In this document: piece by piece, positions 15,058 through 21,317 of the stretch | Numbering within the stretch: the stretch's first letter is position 1 | How the letters are laid out: the number at the start of each line of letters is the position of its first letter | NCBI GenBank assembly: GCA_013696915.1 | Contig: JACCXR010000353.1 | Coordinates: 1-21,317 of the forward strand | Source of the DNA: Euzebyaceae bacterium | GTDB lineage: Bacteria; Actinomycetota; Nitriliruptoria; Euzebyales; Egibacteraceae | Direction of reading: 5' to 3' | Length of the DNA stretch: 21,317 nucleotides | Notes under the pieces: generated by a model | What the model saw: the letters and a program-made list of their open reading frames with translations, nothing else | Databases searched by the model: none | Told to the model about the DNA's origin: nothing | Translations under genes and position numbers: made by a program

Positions 15058-15766
15058 CGTCCGCTCGGGCGGGATCGTGGGGGACGACGACGTCGTCTCC
15101 GGGCAGCGGCCGTGGGAACAGCCAGCCGGCCAGGGCGGTCGCGGCGGCGGCCGCCGCCAGCTGGACCGGGACGAAGCTCAGCGCGTCGGCTGGCCGGATG
15201 CCGGTGAAGGTGTCGGACAGGGTGCGGGCGACGCTGACGGCCGGATTGGCGAAGCAGGTCGAGGCCGTGGCAACCATGCCCGCGGCCACCCACAGCGGGA
15301 TGGCGGCCGTCCCCCGCCCGTCGGAGCGCCGCACCACCCCCCAGATCACCGTGACGAGCCCGAAGGTGGCGACGGCCTCGGCGAGCAGCAGCCCAGCGCC
15401 GGCGCGCTCGGTGGTGGCGACGGAGACGGCCGGCAGGGAGAACATCAGGTTGGCGGTCACGGCGCCGAGGACGGCGCCGGCGGACTGCGCGGCGACGTAC
15501 GCGCCGAGCTCGCGGCCGCGCAGCCCGCCGGCGAGGAACGTGGCGAGGCTCACCGCCGGGTTGAGGTGGGCGCCGCTGACCGGCCCGACGGCCTCGATCG
15601 CGGCCGCGAGGGCGCCGGCGGTGCCGACCACGTTGGCGAGCAGCGCCACCGCAGTGTTCCCGCCGGCGAGGTCCTCACCGAGGATCCCCGAGCCGACGAC
15701 GCCGACGAGCAGCAGCCAGGTGCCGAGCAGCTCGGCGGCCGAGCGGCGGGCGAGGGTGCCGCTCAC
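15053..15766 (-). CDS. MIP-family aquaporin/aquaglyceroporin in an arsenic-type locus
   Basis: A 237-residue six-helix channel with both MIP half-helix motifs, SGAHLNPAVSL (NPA at 69-71) and CFANPAVSVAR (NPA at 174-176), the second followed by the Arg (181) of the selectivity filter. In other bacteria aquaglyceroporins encoded with arsR (AqpS-like) pass trivalent arsenicals across the membrane, so that is the likely role here; water or glycerol passage is not excluded. GTG 15766 is chosen because it overlaps the arsR stop as GTGA, giving the normal family length and MSGTLARRSAAELLGTW as start; the frame is open further upstream but there only mirrors arsR. It is the second gene of a leftward two-gene operon. 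Confidence 0.88.
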   Translation of the reverse strand: MSGTLARRSAAELLGTWLLLVGVVGSGILGEDLAGGNTAVALLANVVGTAGALAAAIEAVGPVSGAHLNPAVSLATFLAGGLRGRELGAYVAAQSAGAVLGAVTANLMFSLPAVSVATTERAGAGLLLAEAVATFGLVTVIWGVVRRSDGRGTAAIPLWVAAGMVATASTCFANPAVSVARTLSDTFTGIRPADALSFVPVQLAAAAAATALAGWLFPRPLPGDDVVVPHDPARADA

Positions 15767-16071
15767 GAGCACGGACGCTTCCGCGTCGCGGCGCCGCGCG
15801 CCACGTCCGCCAGCCGGGCGAGCTCGCCGGCGAGCGCGTCCACGGCCTCGGGCAGGAGCCGGTAGTACGTGAACCGCCCGACCGGCTCGGTGTCGACGAG
15901 CCCCGCCTCGCGCAGGACGCGGAGATGGTGGGACACCGTCGGCTGCCGCGCGCCGGTGGCCTCGACGAGGTGGCACGTGCAGAGCTGCTCGGCGGCGAGA
16001 AGTCGGATCAGCTCGCGGCGGAGGGGGTCGGCGAACACCCGCAGGTCATCGAGCTGGGTTGATATCAACAT
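15763..16071 (-). CDS. arsR: ArsR/SmtB-family metalloregulator (leftward operon)
   Basis: A 102-residue winged-helix repressor. The start ATG 16071 gives the normal ArsR opening MLISTQLDDLRVFADPLRRE; a TTG at 16131 would add 20 atypical residues. The metal site is LCTCHL (Cys31, Cys33) at the front of the recognition helix region, matching the ELCVCDL site of E. coli-type ArsR, where As(III) binding releases DNA. The recognition helix is ARQPTVSHHLRVLREAGLVD, followed by the wing GRFTYYRL. It overlaps the aquaporin start by four bases. A perfect palindrome covers codons 1-5, so it likely represses itself. Specificity for arsenite is inferred from the Cys pair and the neighbouring arsM. Confidence 0.9.
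   Translation of the reverse strand: MLISTQLDDLRVFADPLRRELIRLLAAEQLCTCHLVEATGARQPTVSHHLRVLREAGLVDTEPVGRFTYYRLLPEAVDALAGELARLADVARGAATRKRPCS
16058..16069. promoter_or_regulatory. Palindrome GTTGATATCAAC at the arsR start, putative ArsR operator
   Basis: A perfect 12-base palindrome of the TTGAT-ATCAA kind seen in ArsR operators. It overlaps the last base of the leftward arsR start codon, so it would block a short-leader or leaderless transcript from there. Binding is inferred. Confidence 0.5.
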
Positions 16072-16119
16072 GGCCTGATGGAAGCCGACGACCGCGCGCG
16101 CGTCAAGCAGGCCGTCCGG

Positions 16120-16147
16120 ATTGATCGCCAAGCATTGATCGACAAGC
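16120..16147. repeat. Tandem 14-base repeats in the divergent arsenic control region
   Basis: ATTGATCGCCAAGC (16120-16133) is followed without a gap by ATTGATCGACAAGC (16134-16147), 13 of 14 bases the same. Both carry the TTGATCG core related to the palindrome 50 bases to the left. They lie centrally between the two divergent start codons (16071 and 16203) and are probable binding sites for one of the two ArsR proteins. Confidence 0.55.
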
Positions 16148-16170
16148 GTCGATCTACGTGGCAGACTTCA

Positions 16171-16188
16171 CATCGATACCCATCGATG
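16171..16188. promoter_or_regulatory. Paired CATCGAT sites before the rightward operon
   Basis: CATCGAT occurs at 16171-16177 and again at 16181-16187, exactly one helical turn apart, 15 bases before the start of the Cys-rich small gene. Each contains the self-complementary ATCGAT. Likely operator half-sites for the rightward operon; not proved. Confidence 0.4.
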
Positions 16189-16202
16189 AAAGCGAGGACG
16201 TC

Positions 16203-16355
16203 ATGTCGGGGTACTTCAAGCGGCGGGCCGCCAGGCGGTTGGCCACCGTCGAGTTCTGCGAGTCGTGCGGTTCGGTGTGCGACGCCCGCTGCCGGGCGGA
16301 ACGGCAGCGCGAACTGCACCGTCTGAACGCCGGTCTGCTGGCCGGCCGCTGGTGA
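16203..16355 (+). CDS. Cys-rich 50-residue protein of the arsenic locus
   Basis: MSGYFKRRAARRLATVEFCE begins a small basic protein; the middle FCESCGSVCDARCRAE has four cysteines (C-x2-C-x3-C-x3-C), and the rest is a charged helix RQRELHRLNAGLLAGRW. ATG 16203 has GCGAGG about six bases upstream; a GTG at 16158 would read through the operator sites and is less likely. Its TGA overlaps the next arsR start as GTGA, so it is the first gene of the arsR-arsM operon. The close-set cysteines could hold a metal ion or a trivalent arsenical, suggesting a metallochaperone or sensor accessory. I know of no assigned function. Confidence 0.7.
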   Translation: MSGYFKRRAARRLATVEFCESCGSVCDARCRAERQRELHRLNAGLLAGRW

Positions 16356-16699
16356 GCGGCGCCGACCGGGCGCCGGCGGCGTGCTGCGTGCCGCTGAACG
16401 CGCCGACCATCTCCGAGGCCGAGGCCGCCGTCACCGCCGCGCTGTTCAAGGCGCTCGCCGACCCCCAGCGCGTCCGGATCGTCAACCTGCTCGCGGCCGC
16501 GCCGGAACCGGTCTGCGTCTGCGACATGACCGGACCGCTGGGGATCGCACAGCCGACGGTCAGCCACCACCTCCGCAAGCTGCTCGACGCCGGGCTGCTC
16601 CGGCGCGAGCGGCGCGGTACCTGGGCGTACTACTCACTCGACCACGACAACCTGCGGCGCCTGGCCCGCGTCGCCGACCTCCAGGGAGTTCCGGCATGA
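16352..16699 (+). CDS. arsR: ArsR-family As(III) sensor of the actinobacterial (CgArsR) type
   Basis: A 115-residue winged-helix repressor: ACCVPL near the start (Cys11, Cys12), ALFKALADPQRVRIVNLLAA, then PVCVCDMTGPLGIAQPTVSH with Cys55 and Cys57, and the wing RRGTWAYYSLD. A vicinal Cys pair at the N-terminus plus one at position 55 is the arsenite site described for Corynebacterium glutamicum ArsR, so this sensor and the leftward one evolved different metal sites. The GTG 16352 start overlaps the upstream stop by four bases, and its TGA overlaps the arsM ATG by four bases. It likely controls its own operon through the repeats at 16120-16187. Confidence 0.92.
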   Translation: MSGADRAPAACCVPLNAPTISEAEAAVTAALFKALADPQRVRIVNLLAAAPEPVCVCDMTGPLGIAQPTVSHHLRKLLDAGLLRRERRGTWAYYSLDHDNLRRLARVADLQGVPA

Positions 16700-17439
16700 C
16701 CGCGACCACGCCCACCGACGAGCTCCGCGACCAGGTCCGCGCCCGCTACGCCTCCGCCGCCACGGCCGTCGACCCCGTCGCCGGCTGCTGCGGCCCCGAC
16801 GCCGGCTGCGGCTTCGGGGCCGATCTCTACGACGACGACGACCGCGCCGCCCTGCCCGACGCCGCCCGCCTCGCGAGCCTCGGGTGCGGCAACCCGACCG
16901 CGGTCGCGGAACTGCGCTCGGGCGAGACCGTGCTCGACCTCGGTTCAGGTGGCGGCATCGACGTGCTGCTGTCCGCCCGCCGGGTCGGGCCCAGCGGCAG
17001 GGCCTACGGGCTCGACATGACCGACGAGATGCTCGACCTCGCGCGCCGCAACGCCGCCGAGGCCGGCGCCGCCAACGTCGAGTTCGTCAAGGGCACGATC
17101 GAGGCGATCCCCCTGCCGGACGCGAGCGTCGACGTGATCATCTCCAACTGCGTCGTGAACCTGTCCGTCGACAAGCCCGCGGTGATGGCCGAGATGCACC
17201 GCGTCCTGACCCCGGGCGGGCGCATCGGCATCAGCGACGTCGTCGCCGAGGACCGCCTGAGCGGGCCGGATCGGGCCGAGCGCGGCAGCTACGTCGGGTG
17301 CATCGCCGGCGCCCTGTCGGTCGGCGAGTACCGCGACGGGCTGGAGACGGCCGGCTTCGCCGACGTCGAGATCGGCTTCACCCACGAGGTCGCCGACGGG
17401 CTCCACGGCGCCATCGTCCGCGCCCGGAAGCCGGGGTGA
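16696..17439 (+). CDS. arsM: Arsenite S-adenosylmethionine methyltransferase
   Basis: A 247-residue cytoplasmic enzyme that methylates As(III) to mono-, di- and trimethylated products. The order is typical: RYASAATAV with the Cys-rich AGCCGPDAGCGF (Cys31, 32, 38), SLGCGNPTAVAEL (Cys64), SAM motif I VLDLGSGGGIDVLLSARRVG, GLDMTDEMLDLARRNA, IISNCVVNLSVDK (Cys152) and SYVGCIAGALS (Cys202). The cysteines at 64, 152 and 202 correspond to the arsenic-binding trio of studied ArsM proteins. ATG 16696 overlaps the arsR stop; its own TGA overlaps the next GTG. A 21-base tandem duplication covers its final codons. No reductase gene is nearby, so arsenate handling must be encoded elsewhere. Confidence 0.94.
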   Translation: MTATTPTDELRDQVRARYASAATAVDPVAGCCGPDAGCGFGADLYDDDDRAALPDAARLASLGCGNPTAVAELRSGETVLDLGSGGGIDVLLSARRVGPSGRAYGLDMTDEMLDLARRNAAEAGAANVEFVKGTIEAIPLPDASVDVIISNCVVNLSVDKPAVMAEMHRVLTPGGRIGISDVVAEDRLSGPDRAERGSYVGCIAGALSVGEYRDGLETAGFADVEIGFTHEVADGLHGAIVRARKPG

Positions 17440-17467
17440 GCAGCCCGGAAGCCGGGGTGAGCAGCCC
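17426..17467. repeat. 21-base perfect tandem duplication across the arsM stop and the transporter start
   Basis: The unit at 17426-17446, beginning GGAAGCCGGGGTGAGC, is repeated exactly at 17447-17467. It is seven codons long, so it keeps frame and encodes the peptide VSSPEAG then VSSPAAG in the transporter. Each copy holds a GTGA, so the duplication created a second possible start (GTG 17457). Confidence 0.9.
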
Positions 17468-18095
17468 GGCGGCCGGGCTCACCCGCGCGGCGGCGGTCCG
17501 CCGTGCGTCCTGGCTCACCACCGCCACGATCGGCTGGAACGTCGTCGAGGGCGTCGTCGCCGTGGCGGCCGGCATCGCGGCCGGCTCGATCGGCTTGATC
17601 GGCTTCGGGCTCGACTCGGCCGTCGAGGTCTCGACGGCGGTGGTGCTCGCATGGCGGTTGGCGCAGGAGCGCCGCGGCGGCTGCATGGCCGGCTACGACC
17701 GGCGTGCGACCCGGGCGATCGCGGTCTGCTTCGGCGCGCTGGGCCTGTACGTGGGCGTCGAGGCGGCCCGGCAGCTGTTCGCGCGGGAGGCGCCGGACGC
17801 GAGCGCGGTCGGCATCGCCCTGGCCGCGCTCTCGGTCGCGGTCATGCCGGCGCTGGCGCGGGCCAAGCGCCGGCTCGGCCCGGTCCTGGGGTCGCGCGCG
17901 GTCGTGTCCGAGGCGCGGCAGACCGAGCTGTGCGCGTGGATGTCCGGCGTGCTGCTCGCCGGGCTGGTCGCGAATGCCGCGCTCGGCTGGTGGTGGGCTG
18001 ACCCCGTCGCGGCGCTCGGCATCGCCGCCGTCGCCGGCGCCGAAGCGGCCCGCACCTGGCGCGCGGAGTCCCTTGAGGACACCTGCTGCGGCTGA
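17436..18095 (+). CDS. CDF-like cation transporter (TMEM163-type fold), unusual metal-site residues
   Basis: A 219-residue membrane protein (212 from GTG 17457). It shows the cation-diffusion-facilitator layout: WLTTATIGWNVVEGVVAVAA helix 1, GSIGLIGFGLDSAVEVSTAV helix 2, further helices near 17700-17860, then VLLAGLVANAALGWWWADPV with the family ADPVAAL motif, and no long cytoplasmic tail. In classic CDF proteins helix 2 and helix 5 each give two His/Asp ligands; here helix 2 offers only the D of GLDSAVE plus Glu, and the helix-5 motif reads TELCAWMSG with a Cys. The end is DTCCG. The position after arsM suggests metal(loid) export, but substrate is unknown. The start overlaps the arsM stop by four bases. 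Confidence 0.78.
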   Translation: MSSPEAGVSSPAAGLTRAAAVRRASWLTTATIGWNVVEGVVAVAAGIAAGSIGLIGFGLDSAVEVSTAVVLAWRLAQERRGGCMAGYDRRATRAIAVCFGALGLYVGVEAARQLFAREAPDASAVGIALAALSVAVMPALARAKRRLGPVLGSRAVVSEARQTELCAWMSGVLLAGLVANAALGWWWADPVAALGIAAVAGAEAARTWRAESLEDTCCG

Positions 18096-18336
18096 CGCCG
18101 TGAGGCGAGGAAACGGTCGACGACACGGTGTCGCCGGACGGCACGGACGGCTTTCCCCCCGGACGCTCCGTACGGACGACAGGTTCTGGCCGACGAGCCG
18201 CTTCACGGTCACCTTGAGGCCGGAGGCGTTCGAGCACGGCCGACCGCTGAACTCCTTCGCGACCGCTGCCGGCTTCTTCGGCTCGTTCGGTGCTCGCGAA
18301 CGCCGGAAGCAGATCAGCGCCGCGTCTGCGGACGCC
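18096..18336. other. Intergenic region between convergent genes
   Basis: No gene is recognised here. A short near-perfect palindrome CGACACGGTGTCG (18121-18133) lies 25 bases after the transporter stop and could end transcription. An open frame on each strand crosses the region, with peptide such as RFTVTLRPEAFEHGRPLNSF on plus, but neither has a ribosome site or a family I recognise. Confidence 0.4.
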
Positions 18337-19470
18337 TCACCCGGGGATGCGGACGAGGCGGAGCCGTTGAACCGCCCGGTCGCGCACCTCGACGGCTTCC
18401 AGACGCCAGCCGGGCAGGTCCACGCCCTCGCCCGGCGCGGGAAGGTGACCGAGCCGGGCGAGCAGCAGTCCGGCGACGGTCGTATACGACCCGGCGGCAT
18501 CCTCCGGGAGTGCGACGTGGAGATCGGGCAGATCGTGGACCGGGAACGTCCCGTCAAGGAGCAGGGCGCCGTCCTCGGTGACGGCGACGGCGGCGATGTC
18601 ACGGTCGAACTCGTCGTAGATCTCGCCGACGAGCTCCTCGAGGACGTCCTCCAGCGACAGGACGCCGGCCCCGCCGCCGCGCCCGACGAGGTCCTTGAGG
18701 TGCACGATCCCCGACACCCGGTCCAGGTCGTCGCCGAGCGGGGCGCGGGAGTGCCCCGATTGCTGCAGCACCGCGATCGCGGCCCCGGCGTCGGCGGCGG
18801 GGTCGACGAGCGTCACCTGTGGCCGTGGGACCAGGATGTCGCGCACCCGCCGCTCCGCCAGCTCGAACGTCCCCTCCAGGATCTGTGCCTGACGGGGCGA
18901 CGGCGAGCGCGTGAGGACCATCTCGCGCAGCTCGTCGTCGCCGACCTCATCGCGGAGGGCGCGGGGGTCGACGCCGGCGAGCCGCACGAGGATGTCCGTC
19001 GAGCGGCCGAGCAGCCACACGGCGGGCCGGTTGAGCGTGGCGAGCAGCTGCAGGGGACGCGTCGCCAGCAGGGCCCACCCCTCCGCGCGTGCCATGGCGA
19101 TCCGCTTGGGCGCGAGTTCGCCGGCGACCAGCGTCAGGAACGTCAGGACCAGCGTGACCAGGAGGATGGCGACCGGCCCGGCGGCGCCTCCCAGAGGAGA
19201 AAGCAGCGGCACCAGCGGTTCGGCCAGCGACACCGCGGCGGTGGCCGAGGCGAGAAAGCCCGGCAGGGTGATGCCGATCTGGACGGTGGCGAGGAACTCG
19301 TTCGGGTCTTCGGCCAGCTTCGCCGGAGTGGCCCCCCGCTTGCCGCGGTCGCGCAGCCTGTCCAGCTGACTGGGACGCAGGCTGATCAGCGCGATCTCGC
19401 TGCCGGCGAATGCGGCGTTGAGCAGGATGAGCACGAGCACCAGGAGGAGTTGCAGTTGCACTGCGGTCAC
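18337..19470 (-). CDS. CNNM/HlyC-CorC-family transporter (DUF21-CBS-CorC_HlyC)
   Basis: A 377-residue membrane protein of the family that moves Mg2+/Co2+ or exports Na+/Mg2+. The DUF21 domain (about residues 1-170) has VLVLILLNAAFAGSEIALIS, ITLPGFLASATAAVSLAEPL, LVTLVLTFLTLVAGELAPKR with the conserved GELAPKR motif. A CBS region (about 195-305) shows RVRDILVPRPQVTLVDPAAD and HSRAPLGDDLDRVSGIVHLK. The C-terminal CorC_HlyC domain reads LLLDGTFPVHDLPDLHVALP and AGSYTTVAGLLLARLGHLP. GTG 19470 has GAAGG about ten bases upstream; a second GTG lies at 19461. The gene stands alone, convergent with the arsenic operon. Ion specificity cannot be told from the sequence. Confidence 0.9.
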   Translation of the reverse strand: MTAVQLQLLLVLVLILLNAAFAGSEIALISLRPSQLDRLRDRGKRGATPAKLAEDPNEFLATVQIGITLPGFLASATAAVSLAEPLVPLLSPLGGAAGPVAILLVTLVLTFLTLVAGELAPKRIAMARAEGWALLATRPLQLLATLNRPAVWLLGRSTDILVRLAGVDPRALRDEVGDDELREMVLTRSPSPRQAQILEGTFELAERRVRDILVPRPQVTLVDPAADAGAAIAVLQQSGHSRAPLGDDLDRVSGIVHLKDLVGRGGGAGVLSLEDVLEELVGEIYDEFDRDIAAVAVTEDGALLLDGTFPVHDLPDLHVALPEDAAGSYTTVAGLLLARLGHLPAPGEGVDLPGWRLEAVEVRDRAVQRLRLVRIPG

Positions 19471-19655
19471 GGGACGGGAACCTTCGGTCGGCCGGGAACT
19501 GGAGAGGAGCGGTCGATGCGCTTGGAGGAGCCGGGGCCGATGGGACTCCCACGGCCGCGACGACCCCAGGCTGCCAGGGCGAGTGCCGCAATGACCGCCG
19601 CAGCACTCAGCACGGTCGTGGGGAAAGCATCGACGGCGGCGGCTGGCCGCTCCAA
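19467..19655 (-). CDS. Possible 62-residue single-helix peptide overlapping the CNNM start
   Basis: From TTG 19655 the frame encodes a hydrophobic helix (TTVLSAAAVIAALALAAW) followed by RRGRG and a Ser/Pro/Lys tail. Its TGA overlaps the CNNM GTG as GTGA, the coupling used elsewhere in this window. Against it: no good start, no ribosome site and no known family. It may be chance. Confidence 0.25.
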   Translation of the reverse strand: MERPAAAVDAFPTTVLSAAAVIAALALAAWGRRGRGSPIGPGSSKRIDRSSPVPGRPKVPVP

Positions 19656-19713
19656 GACGACCCGTCACGATCCCCCACGCCTGATGTCCGGGATCGCGGC
19701 GCCGGCGTGGCAG

Positions 19714-19800
19714 CGCGAGGCGTTCCGCGGCCTCGGGCACACCATCCTGGTGGCTCCTGAGAACGTCCTGGGCGTCCTGTCACCGATCTTCTGGTCGCTG
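19714..19800 (+). pseudogene. kup (potassium uptake) N-terminal scrap
   Basis: The frame reads REAFRGLGHTILVAPENVLG followed by VLSPIFWSL. KUP/Trk-type potassium uptake proteins carry LRECF/REAFxG...VTPENVLGVLSLIFWSL near the N-terminus, so the match is specific though short, about 29 residues of a 600-residue protein. The preceding GDIGTSPLY motif is not found. The rest of the 19471-19856 gap shows nothing else I can assign apart from the doubtful minus-strand peptide. Confidence 0.5.
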
Positions 19801-19856
19801 CCGGTCGCCGCAGCCACGGCCGCGGCGTCGCGCGGTCCGAGCCCCCGAGGGCGAGC

Positions 19857-21317
19857 TCACCGCCGCGGGACGTAGCGCAGGCCGTCGGCGAGATCCTCGG
19901 GGGGAGCGCCGGCGAAGACGATGCCGCCCCAGATCAGCCACTGCCCGCCGGTCCACACGCTGGTGGCGCCGTCGCGGGGGAGCGCGCCGGAGTCGGGCAG
20001 CAGCGTCCAGGTGTCGGCCGCGGGGCGGTAGATCCCTCCCCGGTCCTCGTCGTCGGACTGGGTGGGGTGGCTCCACACCAGCAGCTCCTCGCCGGTCCAG
20101 GCCCGCAGCCCGGACGCGGTCGCGGCGGGCGGCGGATCGGCGACGGTCCGCCAGGCGTCCGCGGCCGGGTCGTAGGCGAGGTGTTGTTCGCCCTCGTCGC
20201 GGGCGTACCCGCCGAGCAGGAGCACCTCGTCGCCGGTCCAGGTCGGCTGGGCGCCCGCCACCCCGGCGCCCGGGGCGTCGGCGATGCGACGCCAGGTGTC
20301 GCTCGCGGGGTCGTAGGCGGCGCCGTCGTCGCGCAACGGCCGCGGCTCGCACCCCTCGTCGCAGCCGAACAGGGCTGGGCTGCCGCCCCAGACCACCAGC
20401 TCGGTGTCTGTGAAGGCGGCCGCGTAGCCGTACCTGGACAGCAGCGGGCCGTCCGCGATGGTGCGCCACCGGTCGGTGGCCGGGTCGTAGGCCGCGCCGG
20501 CGGTCGCCTCGGAATCCTGGGGGCCGTCGATGTTGCCCCACACGAGCAGCTCGTCGCCGGTCCACACCGCGACCGGCTCGCGCAGCGGCGGCAGGGGATC
20601 CTCGGGCAGCAGCCGCCACCGGTCGGTCGCGGGGTCGTAGGCGCCGGCCGGCGGGTCGTCCGGTGAGCCGTCGCGGCTGCCCCACACGAGCAGCTCGTTC
20701 CCCGACCACACCGCCTGGTGGCGGTAGTCGCCCTCGAACGGGGAGGGCTCGATCGCCCGCCACCGACCCGCGGCGGGGTCGTACGCGGCGCCGGTCGCGT
20801 CGGCGAGCCCGCCCCAGACGATCATCTCCTCGCCGGTCCACACGGACTCGGCCTGGCTGCGCCCCGCGATCGGGGCCGGCGCCAGGGCCGACCAGGTCCC
20901 GTGGACCGCGGCCGACCGGCGCGCGGCGCCGATCTCCTCGCGGATCCGGTCGACCAGGTCTCCGCCGAGCGCGGCGGGCCCGCCGAGCACCGTGACGACC
21001 TCGACGCGGTCGGCGTGAGCGCGCAGGAATCCGGCCGTCGGGGGTGGGAGCGCGTCGGGGTCGGTGAGCAGGAGGATGCCGCCGTCCCCGGCGGCGGCCG
21101 GGCCGCCGACGAGGGCGTCGGGGAACGTCTCGCCGCTCGCCAGCCAGGTCCTCGCGGGGTCGAGCCCAGCGCCGACGGCCGCGTCGGCCACCAGTGCGGC
21201 GGTGTCGTAGCGGGTCGCGCCCGCCAGCCGCGTGACCTCGATGCCCTGGGCGGCCACCTCGGCCTCGACGCCGCCGGACACGGCCGCCGGACCGCCGACG
21301 ACGTCGACGCGCCGCAC
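19857..21317 (-). CDS. Cell-wall-binding (CWB2) and beta-propeller surface protein, 5'-truncated by window edge
   Basis: The frame is open to the right edge, so the N-terminus and probable signal peptide lie outside; 486 residues are seen. Residues ~1-130 contain cell wall binding repeat 2 units: VVGGPAAVSGGVEAEV, LAGATRYDTAALVADAA, WLASGETFPDALVGGPAAA, VVTVLGGPAALGGDLVDRI. About seven kelch-like blades of ~50 residues follow, each with W-T-G-x-E-(L/M)-(L/I)-VWGG, then GAAYDPA-x-DRWR, as in WTGEEMIVWGG and AAYDPATDRWRTI. One blade carries an extra Cys pair (FGCDEGCEP). It is a probable extracellular protein fixed to the wall by CWB2 and offering a propeller for binding. Ligand unknown; no neighbour gives a hint. 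Confidence 0.88.
   Translation of the reverse strand: MRRVDVVGGPAAVSGGVEAEVAAQGIEVTRLAGATRYDTAALVADAAVGAGLDPARTWLASGETFPDALVGGPAAAGDGGILLLTDPDALPPPTAGFLRAHADRVEVVTVLGGPAALGGDLVDRIREEIGAARRSAAVHGTWSALAPAPIAGRSQAESVWTGEEMIVWGGLADATGAAYDPAAGRWRAIEPSPFEGDYRHQAVWSGNELLVWGSRDGSPDDPPAGAYDPATDRWRLLPEDPLPPLREPVAVWTGDELLVWGNIDGPQDSEATAGAAYDPATDRWRTIADGPLLSRYGYAAAFTDTELVVWGGSPALFGCDEGCEPRPLRDDGAAYDPASDTWRRIADAPGAGVAGAQPTWTGDEVLLLGGYARDEGEQHLAYDPAADAWRTVADPPPAATASGLRAWTGEELLVWSHPTQSDDEDRGGIYRPAADTWTLLPDSGALPRDGATSVWTGGQWLIWGGIVFAGAPPEDLADGLRYVPRR

Noticed and set aside
1..21317. CRISPR array, rRNA, complete tRNA, insertion sequence or prophage genes
   Set aside because: No regularly spaced repeats, transposase or integrase motifs, or RNA-gene signatures were found on either strand.

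Overview
The window is very GC-rich and reads as a chromosomal segment of an actinobacterium. The conserved order aroA-cmk-der, ATGA/GTGA start-stop overlaps and a cell-wall-binding-repeat (CWB2) protein all fit Actinomycetota. CWB2 plus beta-propeller proteins make Nitriliruptoria-like lineages (Egibacter, Euzebya, Nitriliruptor) a reasonable guess, but this is inference and not shown by the sequence.

Layout. (1) 1-3145: housekeeping block with the 3' part of aroA, then cmk and der. (2) 3063-4702: a membrane-anchored DNRLRE-like protein on the minus strand whose tail overlaps the der tail, a 33-residue membrane peptide, and a divergent DUF624-type membrane protein. (3) 4726-7370: a decayed island with a tldD 5' fragment and the C-terminal half of one RES toxin, then an apparently intact antitoxin/RES-toxin pair with a repeat-rich operator, then scraps of hsdR and of a nitrilase. 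(4) 7424-12722: a five-gene same-strand cluster: a tandem-HD/HD-GYP protein fused to a LuxR DNA-binding domain, a methyltransferase carrying a one-base frameshift, two alpha/beta hydrolases and a second methyltransferase. (5) 12886-15016: a second decayed island with remnants of an SDR oxidoreductase, a GNAT acetyltransferase, a TetR-like regulator and a BtrH/DUF4872-like protein, all broken by stops or frameshifts. (6) 15053-18095: an arsenic-type locus. An aquaporin and arsR read leftward; a Cys-rich 50-residue protein, a second arsR, arsM and a CDF-like transporter read rightward, with direct repeats and an ArsR-like palindrome between them. (7) 18337-21317: a CNNM/HlyC-CorC transporter, a kup scrap and the 3' part of a CWB2/beta-propeller surface protein.

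How the parts work together. The arsenic genes suggest methylation of arsenite by ArsM and movement of trivalent arsenicals through the aquaporin, under two dissimilar ArsR sensors; no arsC, acr3 or arsB is in view. The RES pair would deplete NAD+ when the antitoxin is lost. The 7424-12722 cluster looks like a regulated small-molecule modification operon of unknown product and is the best candidate here for an undescribed system. The two islands, with many truncations and single-base deletions, mark a region of gene turnover; single-base sequencing errors cannot be excluded for some of the frameshifts.
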